Origin: an uncultured Clostridia bacterium
Lineage (GTDB): Bacteria > Bacillota > Clostridia > Christensenellales > Borkfalkiaceae
DNA: 34,758 bases
Assembly (NCBI GenBank): GCA_905235785.1
Contig: CAJOMP010000006.1
Location: 1-34,758, forward strand
Reading direction: 5' to 3'
Shown here in pieces: positions 23,688 through 31,835 of the stretch (the stretch's first letter is position 1; every line of letters starts with the position of its first letter). The position numbers were made by a program, and so were the translations under genes. The notes below the pieces were generated by a model, which was not told where the DNA came from, searched no databases, and saw only the letters and a list, made by a program, of their open reading frames with translations.

Positions 23688-24696
23688 TCAATATATAAGT
23701 TTTTTCGCCTGTTCCTGTTGAAAATCCATTGAAAAATGTGTGTAAACGCTGCTCGTTATGTTTCCAAGACTATGACCTGTCCAGATTGCCACTAATTCGT
23801 TATCTATGCCGCACTCTCTTGCACGCGTCGTAAAAGTGTGTCGTAAATCTTTTAATTGATGATTAGGGCATAATTTGCTGAATTCCGCGCTTAAACTCGT
23901 TGTGTTGACTTTTCTGAAACTTAATCCCGCATACGGCTTGTATTTCGGGAATATGGGTATAGTCCTTGTTAAATTTTTTTGATAAGATTTAAGTTTTCCG
24001 TTTTTAATCGTAAGCGTGTTTTCTTTTACGTTTTCGGTTATGTAATTTATTTCGCAAGGTCGAACGCCCGAATAAAGCATTTTAAGGAACAGCGTTTTGT
24101 ACTTACTGTTTTCTATCGCTTGCAAAAAGTACTTTTCTTCTTTAGCGGTCAACGCTTGTCCCTTCGTTCTTTCGTGCTTTGCGATAAATACGGCTTTTAT
24201 CGGATTGCGCTCGATTATACCATTGTTTACAGCATACTCGAATATGTTAGATAAAAGTCCTTTTACCGTTTCGCAAAGTCTTGGCGTTTTGTCGTGCAAC
24301 TTGCTTAAATATTCCTGAATAAACATCGGCTTAATTTGACTTATCGGCATTTTACCGAATTTTAAGGCGATATGGTTTTCATAAGTTCCGAACAGTTTTT
24401 GAAAGGTAATTGCTTTTACCGTTCTTTTTTTACCTTATTCATATAATCGTCGGCGAATTGCTTGAAAATAATATTTTTGCTTATATTAAAATGCTCGCTG
24501 TCCATTTTGATATAACGGTAAAATGTACTTGCGGCTTAATCTGTTCTTCAAACGTTGATAGCCACTCGAACGCTTTTCTCTTTGCCACTTCAAAGTTGGT
24601 GCTTGAAAAACTTACGTTGTATCCGTATCTTCGAAATCTTATCTCGTAATATCTGTTATTTTTTATTCTTATTTTGAAATCTTTTAATCTCGGCAT
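23688..24696 (-). pseudogene. Tyrosine-family integrase broken by two frameshifts
   Basis: Three consecutive minus-strand frames together make one integrase. The N-terminal arm-binding (AP2-like) domain is at 24696-24481 (RYYEIRFRRYGYNVSFSSTN). The middle is in another frame (FKQFADDYMNKVKK, about 24500-24430). The catalytic domain is at 24350-23688, open upstream to about 24431. It has SGVRPCEI (Arg), KDLRHTF (Arg; Lys where His is usual), WTGHSLG (His) and SSVYTHF (Tyr nucleophile). The breaks are explained by one missing T in a short T-run (minus strand, about 24520) and one missing A in the A7 run at 24431-24425. AAGGAG precedes the ATG. Sequencing errors in homopolymers cannot be excluded. 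It faces tRNA-Ser, as in integrative elements. Confidence 0.85.
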
Positions 24697-24750
24697 CTCT
24701 TTTATCTCCTTTTTTGAAAATTTTGGATTACCTTCGATTTCGGATTTCTT

Positions 24751-24885
24751 TTACCTGTTTCCGCTATTTTTTAGCGGCGTTGACTTTAACTCTTTTATTA
24801 GCGTCGTTAAATTTTTAATCTGTTCTAACAAAAGCGTTTCATTGTCTGCCTTGGTAGTTCTTTGTTTTCTCTTATAATTTTTCAC
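24751..24885 (-). CDS. 44-residue mini-ORF upstream of the integrase
   Basis: A GTG start at 24885 opens a 44-residue frame, MKNYKRKQRTTKADNETLLL at its N-terminus. A basic head is followed by an amphipathic helix (EQIKNLTTLIKELK), which could form a small coiled coil. It overlaps the preceding mini-ORF by 14 bases in another frame and ends 54 bases before the integrase start. It could be an excisionase-like or regulatory peptide of the element. No family recognised. Confidence 0.45.
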   Translation of the reverse strand: MKNYKRKQRTTKADNETLLLEQIKNLTTLIKELKSTPLKNSGNR

Positions 24886-24958
24886 CTCTCAAAATTTTTT
24901 TGTTCTGCAAAGCGGATAAAATAAATCTATCTGCATGGCTACGATGTTCTCTTACCAT
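24872..24958 (-). CDS. 28-residue mini-ORF
   Basis: An ATG at 24958 with AAGGAGAG 11 bases upstream opens a 28-residue, strongly basic frame (MVREHRSHADRFILSALQNK at the N-terminus). Its stop overlaps the GTG start of the next mini-ORF, suggesting a coupled chain leading to the integrase. Coding status is inferred from the ribosome site and overlap only. Confidence 0.4.
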   Translation of the reverse strand: MVREHRSHADRFILSALQNKKILRGEKL

Positions 24959-25025
24959 AAACAATTTCTCTCCTTACCTTATTTCCGACAGGTTCAGGAA
25001 AGTGCGAGTTTTGTTTTTGTCTCTT

Positions 25026-25161
25026 TTATTCTGCCCGTAATGTCCCATCAGTCGGATTACTATTCAGTTGTCTTATCTTGCAAGCAAACGGTAACTTTTC
25101 GTTACTACGATTATATGTACTTAACGCTTGCTTGTCAATTCTTTTTCTACGTCAAAGTCAT
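25026..25161 (-). pseudogene. Frameshifted small ORF of the degraded element
   Basis: AAAGGAG (8 bases upstream) precedes an ATG at 25161 that meets a stop after four codons (M-T-L-T). Removing one base near codon 4 opens a frame of about 45 residues ending at 25026, with RRKRIDKQALSTYNRSNEKL followed by a PFACKIRQLNS segment. The good ribosome site and the protein-like composition suggest a small gene that has decayed by one indel. Family unknown. Confidence 0.4.
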
Positions 25162-25661
25162 ATTTTTTTCTCCTTTCATTTATAAGACACGGGGACACCC
25201 GAAATATTATTAAATTTAAAAAATTTCTCATTTTTTTCTTCCACTTATCAAGCGGTTATAACACCGATATTATTCCGTATTTCTAAAATTATATAAAATA
25301 TTTTGGTGTTTTCCGTTTGTTTTTTCCAGCAGCAGGATAAAGAAAAAGCACCAAAGTGTTTTTCCGCTCTTTCGGCAATCGTGAAACCCTATTCCGTTGT
25401 TTAGTACTTAAAGCAAGTTGTCTGTTTTTAATGATTATGAAAAATTATTAAAGCCTCTCAATAGGTAGCCGACGAAAACAACTAATTGTCCACTCGTTTT
25501 ATATGGTTTCTTAAATAAAATTTTAATCTCTTCACTTAAAAGGGCGATTTTTAAGTAAAAGTCAAGGTTGAAACCTTAAATTTTATTTCTTTTGCGTTGA
25601 AAATTTTACAACATTTTGACAAAAGCCTATAGGTGTGTTTAGAGCAAATTAAACCATTGTC
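25162..25661. other. AT-rich region without recognisable genes
   Basis: About 500 bases contain no convincing coding frame on either strand. Visible are an imperfect hairpin (TTTTGGTG near 25312 with GCACCAAA near 25349) and the nested inverted repeats listed at 25513-25588. It probably represents the decayed interior or edge of the element inserted near tRNA-Ser. No second copy of the tRNA 3' end (attachment site) was seen. Confidence 0.4.
25513..25588. repeat. Nested inverted repeats, three-stem layout
   Basis: An outer 11-bp pair AAATAAAATTT (25513-25523) with 25578-25588 encloses two hairpins: ACTTAAAA (25534-25541) with TTTTAAGT (25549-25556), and AAGGTT (25564-25569) with AACCTT (25572-25577). 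The geometry would make a three-way junction in RNA or a cruciform in DNA, although it is very AT-rich and so weak. Confidence 0.45.
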
Positions 25662-25690
25662 TTGACACATAAAATAATTAGTGATATAAT
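25662..25690 (+). promoter_or_regulatory. Perfect-consensus promoter of the polysaccharide cluster
   Basis: TTGACA (25662-25667) and TATAAT (25685-25690) are separated by exactly 17 bases, both boxes perfect. The transcript would begin near 25697 with a 42-base leader, which excludes the in-frame TTG start at 25694 for the first gene. Confidence 0.9.
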
Positions 25691-25738
25691 GATTTGGCGA
25701 TAATATATTTAAATAATATTGCAAAATTTGGAGGCAAA

Positions 25739-26368
25739 ATGTATAAGCATTTTTTTAAAAAACTGATTGATATTTTGCTTTCAGGTATAGGAATAATTGT
25801 TTTAGTGCCTTTTTGGTTGGTGTTGTTTCTTGCAATAAAAATTGACTCGAAAGGTCCTATATTTTTTAAACAGAAAAGGGTTGGTATTCATAAAAAGACT
25901 TTTAATATTTTGAAGTTCAGAACTATGCGTGTTGATACGCCGCATGATGTGCCTACACATATGCTTGAAAATCCCGAACAATGGATTACGAGAGTCGGAA
26001 AATTTTTACGCAAAACTTCTCTTGACGAACTTCCGCAGATATTTAATATATTTGCGGGACAAATGAGTATAATCGGTCCACGCCCCGCGCTATGGAATCA
26101 GGATGATTTAGTAGCGGAGCGGGACAAGTATGGTGCAAACGACGTAAAGCCCGGACTTACAGGCTGGGCGCAGATTAACGGACGCGACGAACTTGAAATA
26201 CCCCTAAAAGCAAAACTTGACGGAGAATATGTTCAAAGGCAAAGTTTTTGGTTTGACGTTAAATGCTTTTTCGGAACGATTAAAAGCGTCCTTCATCACG
26301 ACGGCGTCGTCGAAGGCGGTACGGGCGAATTGCATAAGGAAGAGCGAGCAGGACAGGTAAAAGATTAA
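25739..26368 (+). CDS. Priming phosphoglycosyl transferase (undecaprenyl-phosphate sugar phosphotransferase)
   Basis: This membrane enzyme transfers a sugar-1-phosphate to undecaprenyl phosphate, the first step of repeat-unit assembly. From the ATG at 25739 (TTGGAGG upstream) it has 209 residues, the minimal PglC-like form. A single N-terminal hydrophobic segment (DILLSGIGIIVLVPFWLVLF) serves as the re-entrant membrane anchor. It is followed by FFKQKRVG, LKFRTMRVD, TSLDELPQIFNIFAGQMSII with the catalytic Asp-Glu pair, GPRPAL and PGLTGWAQINGRDEL. It heads the cluster and abuts the next gene. The exact sugar cannot be told. Confidence 0.92.
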   Translation: MYKHFFKKLIDILLSGIGIIVLVPFWLVLFLAIKIDSKGPIFFKQKRVGIHKKTFNILKFRTMRVDTPHDVPTHMLENPEQWITRVGKFLRKTSLDELPQIFNIFAGQMSIIGPRPALWNQDDLVAERDKYGANDVKPGLTGWAQINGRDELEIPLKAKLDGEYVQRQSFWFDVKCFFGTIKSVLHHDGVVEGGTGELHKEERAGQVKD

Positions 26369-27547
26369 ATGAAAATTCTTGTTGTTTGTCAGAATTATTA
26401 TCCGGAACAATTTAGAATAACAGATATTTGTGAAGAGTTGGTAAAACGTGGTAATGAAGTGTCTGTTTTAACAGGATTTCCTAATTATCCGAAAGGAAAG
26501 ATCTATGACGGATATCGACACGGAAAGAATCGCGACCAAGTGATAAACGGTGTAAAAATTCATAGGTGCTTTACGATTGCTAGGCGTAGCGGAGCTTTGT
26601 TTCGTTTTTTGAATTATTATAGTTTTGCAATTTCATCAAAGCGATACGCAAAACAAATTAAAGAGAAATACGATGTTGTATTTGTAAATCAACTTTCTCC
26701 CGTGATGATGGCTAATGCGGGAATTGCGTATAAAAACAAGCACAATACTAAACTTGTGTTGTATTGCCTTGATTTATGGCCTGAAAGTTTGATTGCGGGC
26801 GGAATAAAACGCGGTTCTTTCATATACAGGCATTATCATAAAGTTTCGGAAAGAATATATAAGCAATGTGATAAAATTCTCATTACTTCCAAATCTTTTT
26901 TTGATTATTTCAGAGATGAATTTGGAATAGTTGATACTTTATATTTGTCTCAATATGCAGAAGATATTTTTACTCCCGAGCAGTGTAAAAAAGAGTCGAA
27001 TGAGTTTATTGATATAATGTTTGCCGGAAATATCGGGGTTATTCAAAATGTTGAAACCGTGATAGAAGCAGCGAAAATTATGCGTGATATGTCTAACTTA
27101 CGTTTACATATTGTCGGTGACGGTTCGGAACTTGAAAACGTAAAGAAATCAGCGGAATATCTGAGTAATGTTTTTTTCTACGGCAAGCAACCTCTTGAAG
27201 CAATGCCAAAATTTTATGCTATGGCAGACGCAATGATTGTATCGATGAAAAAAGATTCGGTGATTTCTTATACATTACCGGGAAAAGTGCAGACATATAT
27301 GGCGGCGGGTAAGCCGATTATAGGCGCAATTGACGGAGAAACGCAAAAAATTATAAGCGAAGCGGAATGTGGGGTGTGCGGACCAAGTGAAGATGCTGAG
27401 CAATTAGCGGAAAATATACGAAAATTTATTGATTGCAGAAACAAAGAATCAATGTCTGAAAATTCATATAGATATTATTTAGAGCATTTTTCAAAGCAAA
27501 ATTTCTTTGAAAAATTAAATAATGTCTTAGAAAGGAATGTGTGTTGA
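26369..27547 (+). CDS. GT4 family glycosyltransferase (WbuB-like)
   Basis: The 392-residue GT-B protein begins KILVVCQNYYPEQFRITDIC, the opening typical of WbuB-like transferases that add an amino sugar in capsule or O-antigen synthesis. LYCLDLWPESLIAGG and the C-terminal donor-site FAGNIGVIQNVETVIEAA and SYTLPGKVQTYMAAGKPIIG support the assignment. It is probably cytosolic and adds the second sugar. It follows the phosphoglycosyl transferase without a gap. Codon use is AT-richer than in the housekeeping genes. Its 3' end is followed by a fragment resembling another GT4 C-terminus. Confidence 0.9.
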   Translation: MKILVVCQNYYPEQFRITDICEELVKRGNEVSVLTGFPNYPKGKIYDGYRHGKNRDQVINGVKIHRCFTIARRSGALFRFLNYYSFAISSKRYAKQIKEKYDVVFVNQLSPVMMANAGIAYKNKHNTKLVLYCLDLWPESLIAGGIKRGSFIYRHYHKVSERIYKQCDKILITSKSFFDYFRDEFGIVDTLYLSQYAEDIFTPEQCKKESNEFIDIMFAGNIGVIQNVETVIEAAKIMRDMSNLRLHIVGDGSELENVKKSAEYLSNVFFYGKQPLEAMPKFYAMADAMIVSMKKDSVISYTLPGKVQTYMAAGKPIIGAIDGETQKIISEAECGVCGPSEDAEQLAENIRKFIDCRNKESMSENSYRYYLEHFSKQNFFEKLNNVLERNVC

Positions 27548-27608
27548 AAATTTTGCACGAGATAAATTTTTTGACGAATTAGAAATGCTTTATTATGATT
27601 ACAAATAG
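27537..27608 (+). pseudogene. Remnant of a second GT4 C-terminus
   Basis: A frame different from the preceding gene encodes VENFARDKFFDELEMLY before a stop at 27606-27608. It aligns with the end of the preceding protein, LEHFSKQNFFEKLNNVL, in the pattern (L/V)E-x-F-x-(K/R)-x-x-FF-(E/D)-x-L. The match suggests a leftover from a related glycosyltransferase after recombination. It has no own Shine-Dalgarno site at normal spacing. Confidence 0.5.
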
Positions 27609-27620
27609 AAAGGGGAATTC

Positions 27621-28556
27621 ATGAAAGTATCGATTTGTATTTCAACATGGAATAGGGCGACTAAATTGTGTAAAATTATAAATTTATTAGAAAATCAAAA
27701 TTTCCCCCAAGAAGAGTTTGAAATTATTGTATCCGATAGTCATAGTACTGATAATACTGAAAATATTATGACGGATTTAATGCGCAAATATAATAATATT
27801 AAACATATCCATATTAATAATATAATTTCAGAAAAAAGAAATAATGCAATGAAACAAGCGCAAGGGGATGTTATTGTTTTGCTTGATGACGATGTATATC
27901 CTATGCCTAATTTTATACAGTCTCATTATGATGCCAATTTAAATAATAATAAGTATGTTTTTTGTGGTAAAATTGAATTTCCTGAAGAAAAAATAACGTC
28001 TAGCAATTATTATAATTTTAGGAATCAACAACATAAAATTTCTGAACAAGAAAAAAACAACCTTAATTTCTCAAAGATTGTTACAATGAATATGTCTTTT
28101 CCCAAATCATTTTTAGAATATTTCGGGTTAATGAATGAAAACTATATTTGTTATGGTTGTGAAGATGTTGACTATGGATATAAGATTACACAAAAAGGAT
28201 TTATATTGAAATATTTGCCAAGTGCTTATGGTATTCATGATGAAGATAGTTCTGATATAATAAAATATGGAGAGAAATTATATAAAACCGGTCTTTATGG
28301 ATCTAGGATTTTTAAGCAAGAATGTTATGAAGGATGGAGAAAGATATATAGTAAAAAAGTAAAGTTTGGCAAGATTTTATCTCTTAATATCATAAAGAAA
28401 AAAATTGAAAGAGATTTAATAAGAAATGATAAAAATTTAAAAAAATATAATTATTTCAAGTATAAATTATATATTTATTGCTGTTTTTTAAGTGGAGTAA
28501 GGGATCAAAAACGATATCGAAAACTTTCTATAGAAGATAGTAAAAAAGGTTTATAG
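27621..28556 (+). CDS. GT2 family glycosyltransferase
   Basis: The 311-residue protein starts with the GT-A opening VSICISTWNRATKLCKIINL and contains SDSHSTDNTENI, the metal-binding VIVLLDDDVYPMP and the acceptor-site ENYICYGCEDVDYGY, all of GT2. No membrane segments are seen; it probably acts at the inner membrane face. AAAGGGG precedes the ATG. This gene is among the most AT-rich in the window, suggesting acquisition. Sugar and linkage unknown. Confidence 0.88.
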   Translation: MKVSICISTWNRATKLCKIINLLENQNFPQEEFEIIVSDSHSTDNTENIMTDLMRKYNNIKHIHINNIISEKRNNAMKQAQGDVIVLLDDDVYPMPNFIQSHYDANLNNNKYVFCGKIEFPEEKITSSNYYNFRNQQHKISEQEKNNLNFSKIVTMNMSFPKSFLEYFGLMNENYICYGCEDVDYGYKITQKGFILKYLPSAYGIHDEDSSDIIKYGEKLYKTGLYGSRIFKQECYEGWRKIYSKKVKFGKILSLNIIKKKIERDLIRNDKNLKKYNYFKYKLYIYCCFLSGVRDQKRYRKLSIEDSKKGL

Positions 28557-28557
28557 T

Positions 28558-29667
28558 ATGGATATAACTATTTTTTCGGATAATGTTGCCCCATATCGCA
28601 TGGATTGGGCTAGCGAGTTGGCAAGAAACCATAATGTGACATTTGTATATTTTAAAGATAAAGACAATGAACGCAATGATTCATGGTTAGTTAAATCGAG
28701 TAATACAGTAAAAATGATAAAATTAAAATCAGTTATTATTCATAATCGACCAATTTCTTTTGCTGTTATTAAAATGTTAAAAAAAAATAAAGACGGAATA
28801 GTTATTTTTGATGGCTATGGTCTTATACCGAACATGTTGGGTATTTGGTATATGAAACGTCAGAAAAAACCATATTTTATTAATATAGATGGCATTCATA
28901 TAGGTAAAGAAAACAGGCTTAATTTGTTGAAAAAAAGTTTTTTTAGCCAATATTGTTATGTTTTATGTGGTTCAGAGTTTTCTATGCAATGGCTTTGCAA
29001 ATTAGGGGTTGCAGAAGAAAAAATTGTTGTTCATAATTTTTCTTCTATAAAATCGAAAGACATATTGGATCAACAAATAAGTAATTATGATAGAGAGAAT
29101 AATAGACGGAAATTGCATCTTGGGAAGTTGCCTTTGATTTTGGGCGTCGGTAGGTTTTTGGATTGGAAACAATTTGATTTATTAATCAAAGCGTTTAAAC
29201 CGTTTGACACGCAAGCGCAACTTGTAATTGTTGGGGAAGGAAAAGAAAAAGAAAAATACTATGGTATTATAGAAAAAGAAAAAGTGCAAAATGTAAGGAT
29301 TCTTGATTTTATGCCATATAATCAACTTGTAAATTACTATAAGGCAGCAAATTTATTTGTGTTGCCATCCAATGGAGAAGTCTGGGGTTTAGTGGTTAAT
29401 GAAGCGATCAGTTTTGGACTTCCTGTTATTACGTCTGATACTTGTGTTTCAGGGAAAGCGTTAATAAAAGAAGGTTTTAATGGTTATACATTTCATTATA
29501 ACGATATAAACGATTTATCCCGAAAGATAAGCTTGGTATTGTCGCAAACAGAACAAATGGGTTCTAATGGTTTAACTATAATTAAGAATTTTACAATAGA
29601 AAATATGGCTAAGGTGCATGAAAAGTTGTTCGCTAAACTCACATTAGAAGGAATTATTGGACAATGA
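28558..29667 (+). CDS. GT4 family glycosyltransferase
   Basis: The 369-residue GT-B protein has an N-terminal acceptor domain (ITIFSDNVAPYRMDWASELA) and a C-terminal donor domain with LILGVGRFLDWKQFDLLIKA, AQLVIVGEGKEKEKY, ANLFVLPSNGEVWGLVVNEA (E-x7-E type) and FGLPVITSD. It overlaps the next gene by four bases (ATGA) and follows the previous one by one base. Donor sugar unknown. Confidence 0.9.
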   Translation: MDITIFSDNVAPYRMDWASELARNHNVTFVYFKDKDNERNDSWLVKSSNTVKMIKLKSVIIHNRPISFAVIKMLKKNKDGIVIFDGYGLIPNMLGIWYMKRQKKPYFINIDGIHIGKENRLNLLKKSFFSQYCYVLCGSEFSMQWLCKLGVAEEKIVVHNFSSIKSKDILDQQISNYDRENNRRKLHLGKLPLILGVGRFLDWKQFDLLIKAFKPFDTQAQLVIVGEGKEKEKYYGIIEKEKVQNVRILDFMPYNQLVNYYKAANLFVLPSNGEVWGLVVNEAISFGLPVITSDTCVSGKALIKEGFNGYTFHYNDINDLSRKISLVLSQTEQMGSNGLTIIKNFTIENMAKVHEKLFAKLTLEGIIGQ

Positions 29668-30602
29668 TAGAAAAAGTATTATCCATATCTGTTTTAATCC
29701 CTACTATGAACAGACCGAAAGCTTTAAAACGGACGATAGACTCCTATCTAAAAGGTAGCCTTATACCCAACGAGATTATAATAATTGACCAAAGTAATCA
29801 AAATGAATTTATTGAAAAAATTAAAAATTTCTTGAGAACAATTAGGCAAACTGAAATAGTATATTATCATCAGGACCTTGCTTCTTTAACGATTGCCAGG
29901 AATAAAGGGCTTTCATTAGCGAAAAACGAAGTGATTGTCTGGTCTGATGACGATGTAGATGTGTATGAAGATACATTGAAAAATGTTGCTAACATAATGT
30001 GTGATAAATCTGTTTCGATGATAGGTGGTTTAGATGATAATATGGGGGTATCCAAGTCAAAACTGGGATATTTAATCGGCACAAAGTCTTTTATAAAAAG
30101 GGAAATAGGTCACGTAACGCTTTCTATGTTAGGCAGATATCCGGATAGAGTTAACGGCGAAGTTAAAACTGAATGGGCAATGGGATATTTTTTTGTTATA
30201 AGAAAGTCTTTGACTATGAAGTGGCATTTGGCTTGGGATGAAAAATTAAATAGTTATGCATATCCAGAGGATTTGGACTTTAGTTATAATTATTATAAAA
30301 GGTCTAAAAAAGAGCAATTAAGGTGTATTTTAAGCGATAAAGTGCATGTGAAACATTTGGGTAGTTTAGAGTATCGTGTTCCGTCCCGTACAAGCACTTT
30401 TATGTATGTACTACACCGCTACTATTTAAGCGTAAAACATGATATGGGATTAAAATCAAAGATTGCCATGGGGTGGAGTAATTTTTGGTTCAAATTATGG
30501 AAAAAAATAAAAAAAGAAAACTATAAAGATTTTAAAGATGCAGTTAAGTATTTAAAAACCCATAAAAAAGAAATAGCTTCCGGACAGTTCTTTTATGGTT
30601 AA
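29664..30602 (+). CDS. GT2 family glycosyltransferase
   Basis: The 312-residue protein has ISVLIPTMNRPKALKRTIDS, ARNKGLSLAKNEVIVWSDDD (metal site) and the base-containing YPEDLDFSYNYYKRSK segment, indicating GT2. No membrane segment is clear. It overlaps the preceding gene by four bases. The next gene, a polymerase, starts 48 bases downstream. Confidence 0.88.
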   Translation: MIEKVLSISVLIPTMNRPKALKRTIDSYLKGSLIPNEIIIIDQSNQNEFIEKIKNFLRTIRQTEIVYYHQDLASLTIARNKGLSLAKNEVIVWSDDDVDVYEDTLKNVANIMCDKSVSMIGGLDDNMGVSKSKLGYLIGTKSFIKREIGHVTLSMLGRYPDRVNGEVKTEWAMGYFFVIRKSLTMKWHLAWDEKLNSYAYPEDLDFSYNYYKRSKKEQLRCILSDKVHVKHLGSLEYRVPSRTSTFMYVLHRYYLSVKHDMGLKSKIAMGWSNFWFKLWKKIKKENYKDFKDAVKYLKTHKKEIASGQFFYG

Positions 30603-30650
30603 AGTATCTTTTGTGGTTTTTTATAATTATTTGAAAAATTGTCAGTATTT

Positions 30651-31835
30651 ATGGTAGTAAATTATTCTATTAACAAAACGTCATCATTTGCATTTAAAAA
30701 GAGGGTAAGCAGATATCTTCTGTTTTTTGCGTGTATTTTTAGTAATTTTTCACAATTGCCGACGTTAATGGATAATAGGATAATAAGCCTTGTTTATACC
30801 GCGTTATGGTTGATTGCTGCGGTAAGTTTGTTTTATTTTAATCCGAAGATACCTGTCGGATATTTTATTTTACCGGCTATGTTTGACTTACTATGTGTAT
30901 TTTTTGATGTTTTTCTAAAAACTTCGTATTTAAGTTCAAATCTGTTCAGACCGATTAATCTTTGTGTCTTTATAATGATAGTAGGAGTTTTAGCCAGTAA
31001 ATATTTTGATTATGAAGATTTAAAATTTATTTCATTAGCATATATTATCAGTTCTCTTGTATTGGCTTTATATATATATTTTAATATTTTTGCCGGAATA
31101 GATTGGGCGGGAACTGACCGTTATTTATACAGTTCGAAAAATTCTGCCGGTCAGATATTTTTAATAGCAATTTTTTTAGTTGTTTTTTTGTTTTTGAAAA
31201 AGCATAAGTTTATTTCGATATTGTTAATTGTGTTTTTTGCAATGCTTATATTTATGATGAAAAGCAGGAGCACAATTGTATCTCTGTTTATTGCGATTGT
31301 TTTTTTCGTAATCCTTGTGCCTAAAAAAACATGGCAAAAACTATTTGGAATTTTTGTAATTGCATTTGCTGTTTTTTTAGTCTTTAAGCAAGAAGATTTA
31401 TATAATTTGTTCATTAAAGAGATTATGTTGAACAATAAAGATATAAGCGATATAACGGCAATTAGCTCTGAAAGGGATTTGCATTTAGAGTATTTTAGGG
31501 AAAACTTTTCAGATTATTGGTTGATGGGCACGGGGGGAACGTATTTAGAATCGTTCCCGCTTGCAGTACTCATGAGTTATGGCGTTTTTTTAGGCATACC
31601 TGTTCTCTTATTTTCAATATTGCCTTTATTGGTAGGTATAAATTATGTCAATAAAAAACAAGTTCGTTTTTTATGTTTAATAGTTATAATATTGTCTTTA
31701 ATAATGTTAACGAACGGAATATTTGAGGAACAATCTCCTTTCGGACCGGGTGTAAAATGTTATTTTCTTTGGTTAGTTGCCGGTCTGCTGATAGGTACCA
31801 GAAAGAGTCAAAGGAATAACGTGGGCAAAGAATGA
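30651..31835 (+). CDS. Wzy-like polysaccharide polymerase, polytopic membrane protein
   Basis: The product has about ten to twelve hydrophobic segments over 394 residues (for example LIAAVSLFYFN, YFILPAMFDLLCVFFDVFL, SILLIVFFAMLIFMMKSRST, ALWLIAAV). The family-like motif KSRSTIVSL and the later extracytoplasmic loop (DLHLEYFRENFSDYWLMGTG), plus GPGVKCYFLWLVAGLLIG, fit the Wzy/O-antigen ligase superfamily, which is poorly conserved in sequence. It would polymerise repeat units on the outer membrane-leaflet side. I prefer the ATG at 30651 over a TTG at 30639; neither has a good ribosome site. It overlaps the next gene by four bases. No Wzx flippase is present in the window. Confidence 0.82.
   Translation: MVVNYSINKTSSFAFKKRVSRYLLFFACIFSNFSQLPTLMDNRIISLVYTALWLIAAVSLFYFNPKIPVGYFILPAMFDLLCVFFDVFLKTSYLSSNLFRPINLCVFIMIVGVLASKYFDYEDLKFISLAYIISSLVLALYIYFNIFAGIDWAGTDRYLYSSKNSAGQIFLIAIFLVVFLFLKKHKFISILLIVFFAMLIFMMKSRSTIVSLFIAIVFFVILVPKKTWQKLFGIFVIAFAVFLVFKQEDLYNLFIKEIMLNNKDISDITAISSERDLHLEYFRENFSDYWLMGTGGTYLESFPLAVLMSYGVFLGIPVLLFSILPLLVGINYVNKKQVRFLCLIVIILSLIMLTNGIFEEQSPFGPGVKCYFLWLVAGLLIGTRKSQRNNVGKE

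Noticed and set aside
24935..25213. 92-residue plus-strand frame
   Set aside because: Lies antisense to the mini-ORFs, which have better ribosome sites; hydrophobic low-complexity product typical of AT-rich antisense.
25694..25738. Upstream TTG start adding 15 residues to the phosphoglycosyl transferase
   Set aside because: Would begin at or before the predicted transcript start; the ATG at 25739 has TTGGAGG and the family N-terminus.
27540..27620. A separate functional peptide gene after the first GT4
   Set aside because: The start lacks a properly spaced ribosome site and the sequence matches a glycosyltransferase C-terminus, so a remnant is the better reading.
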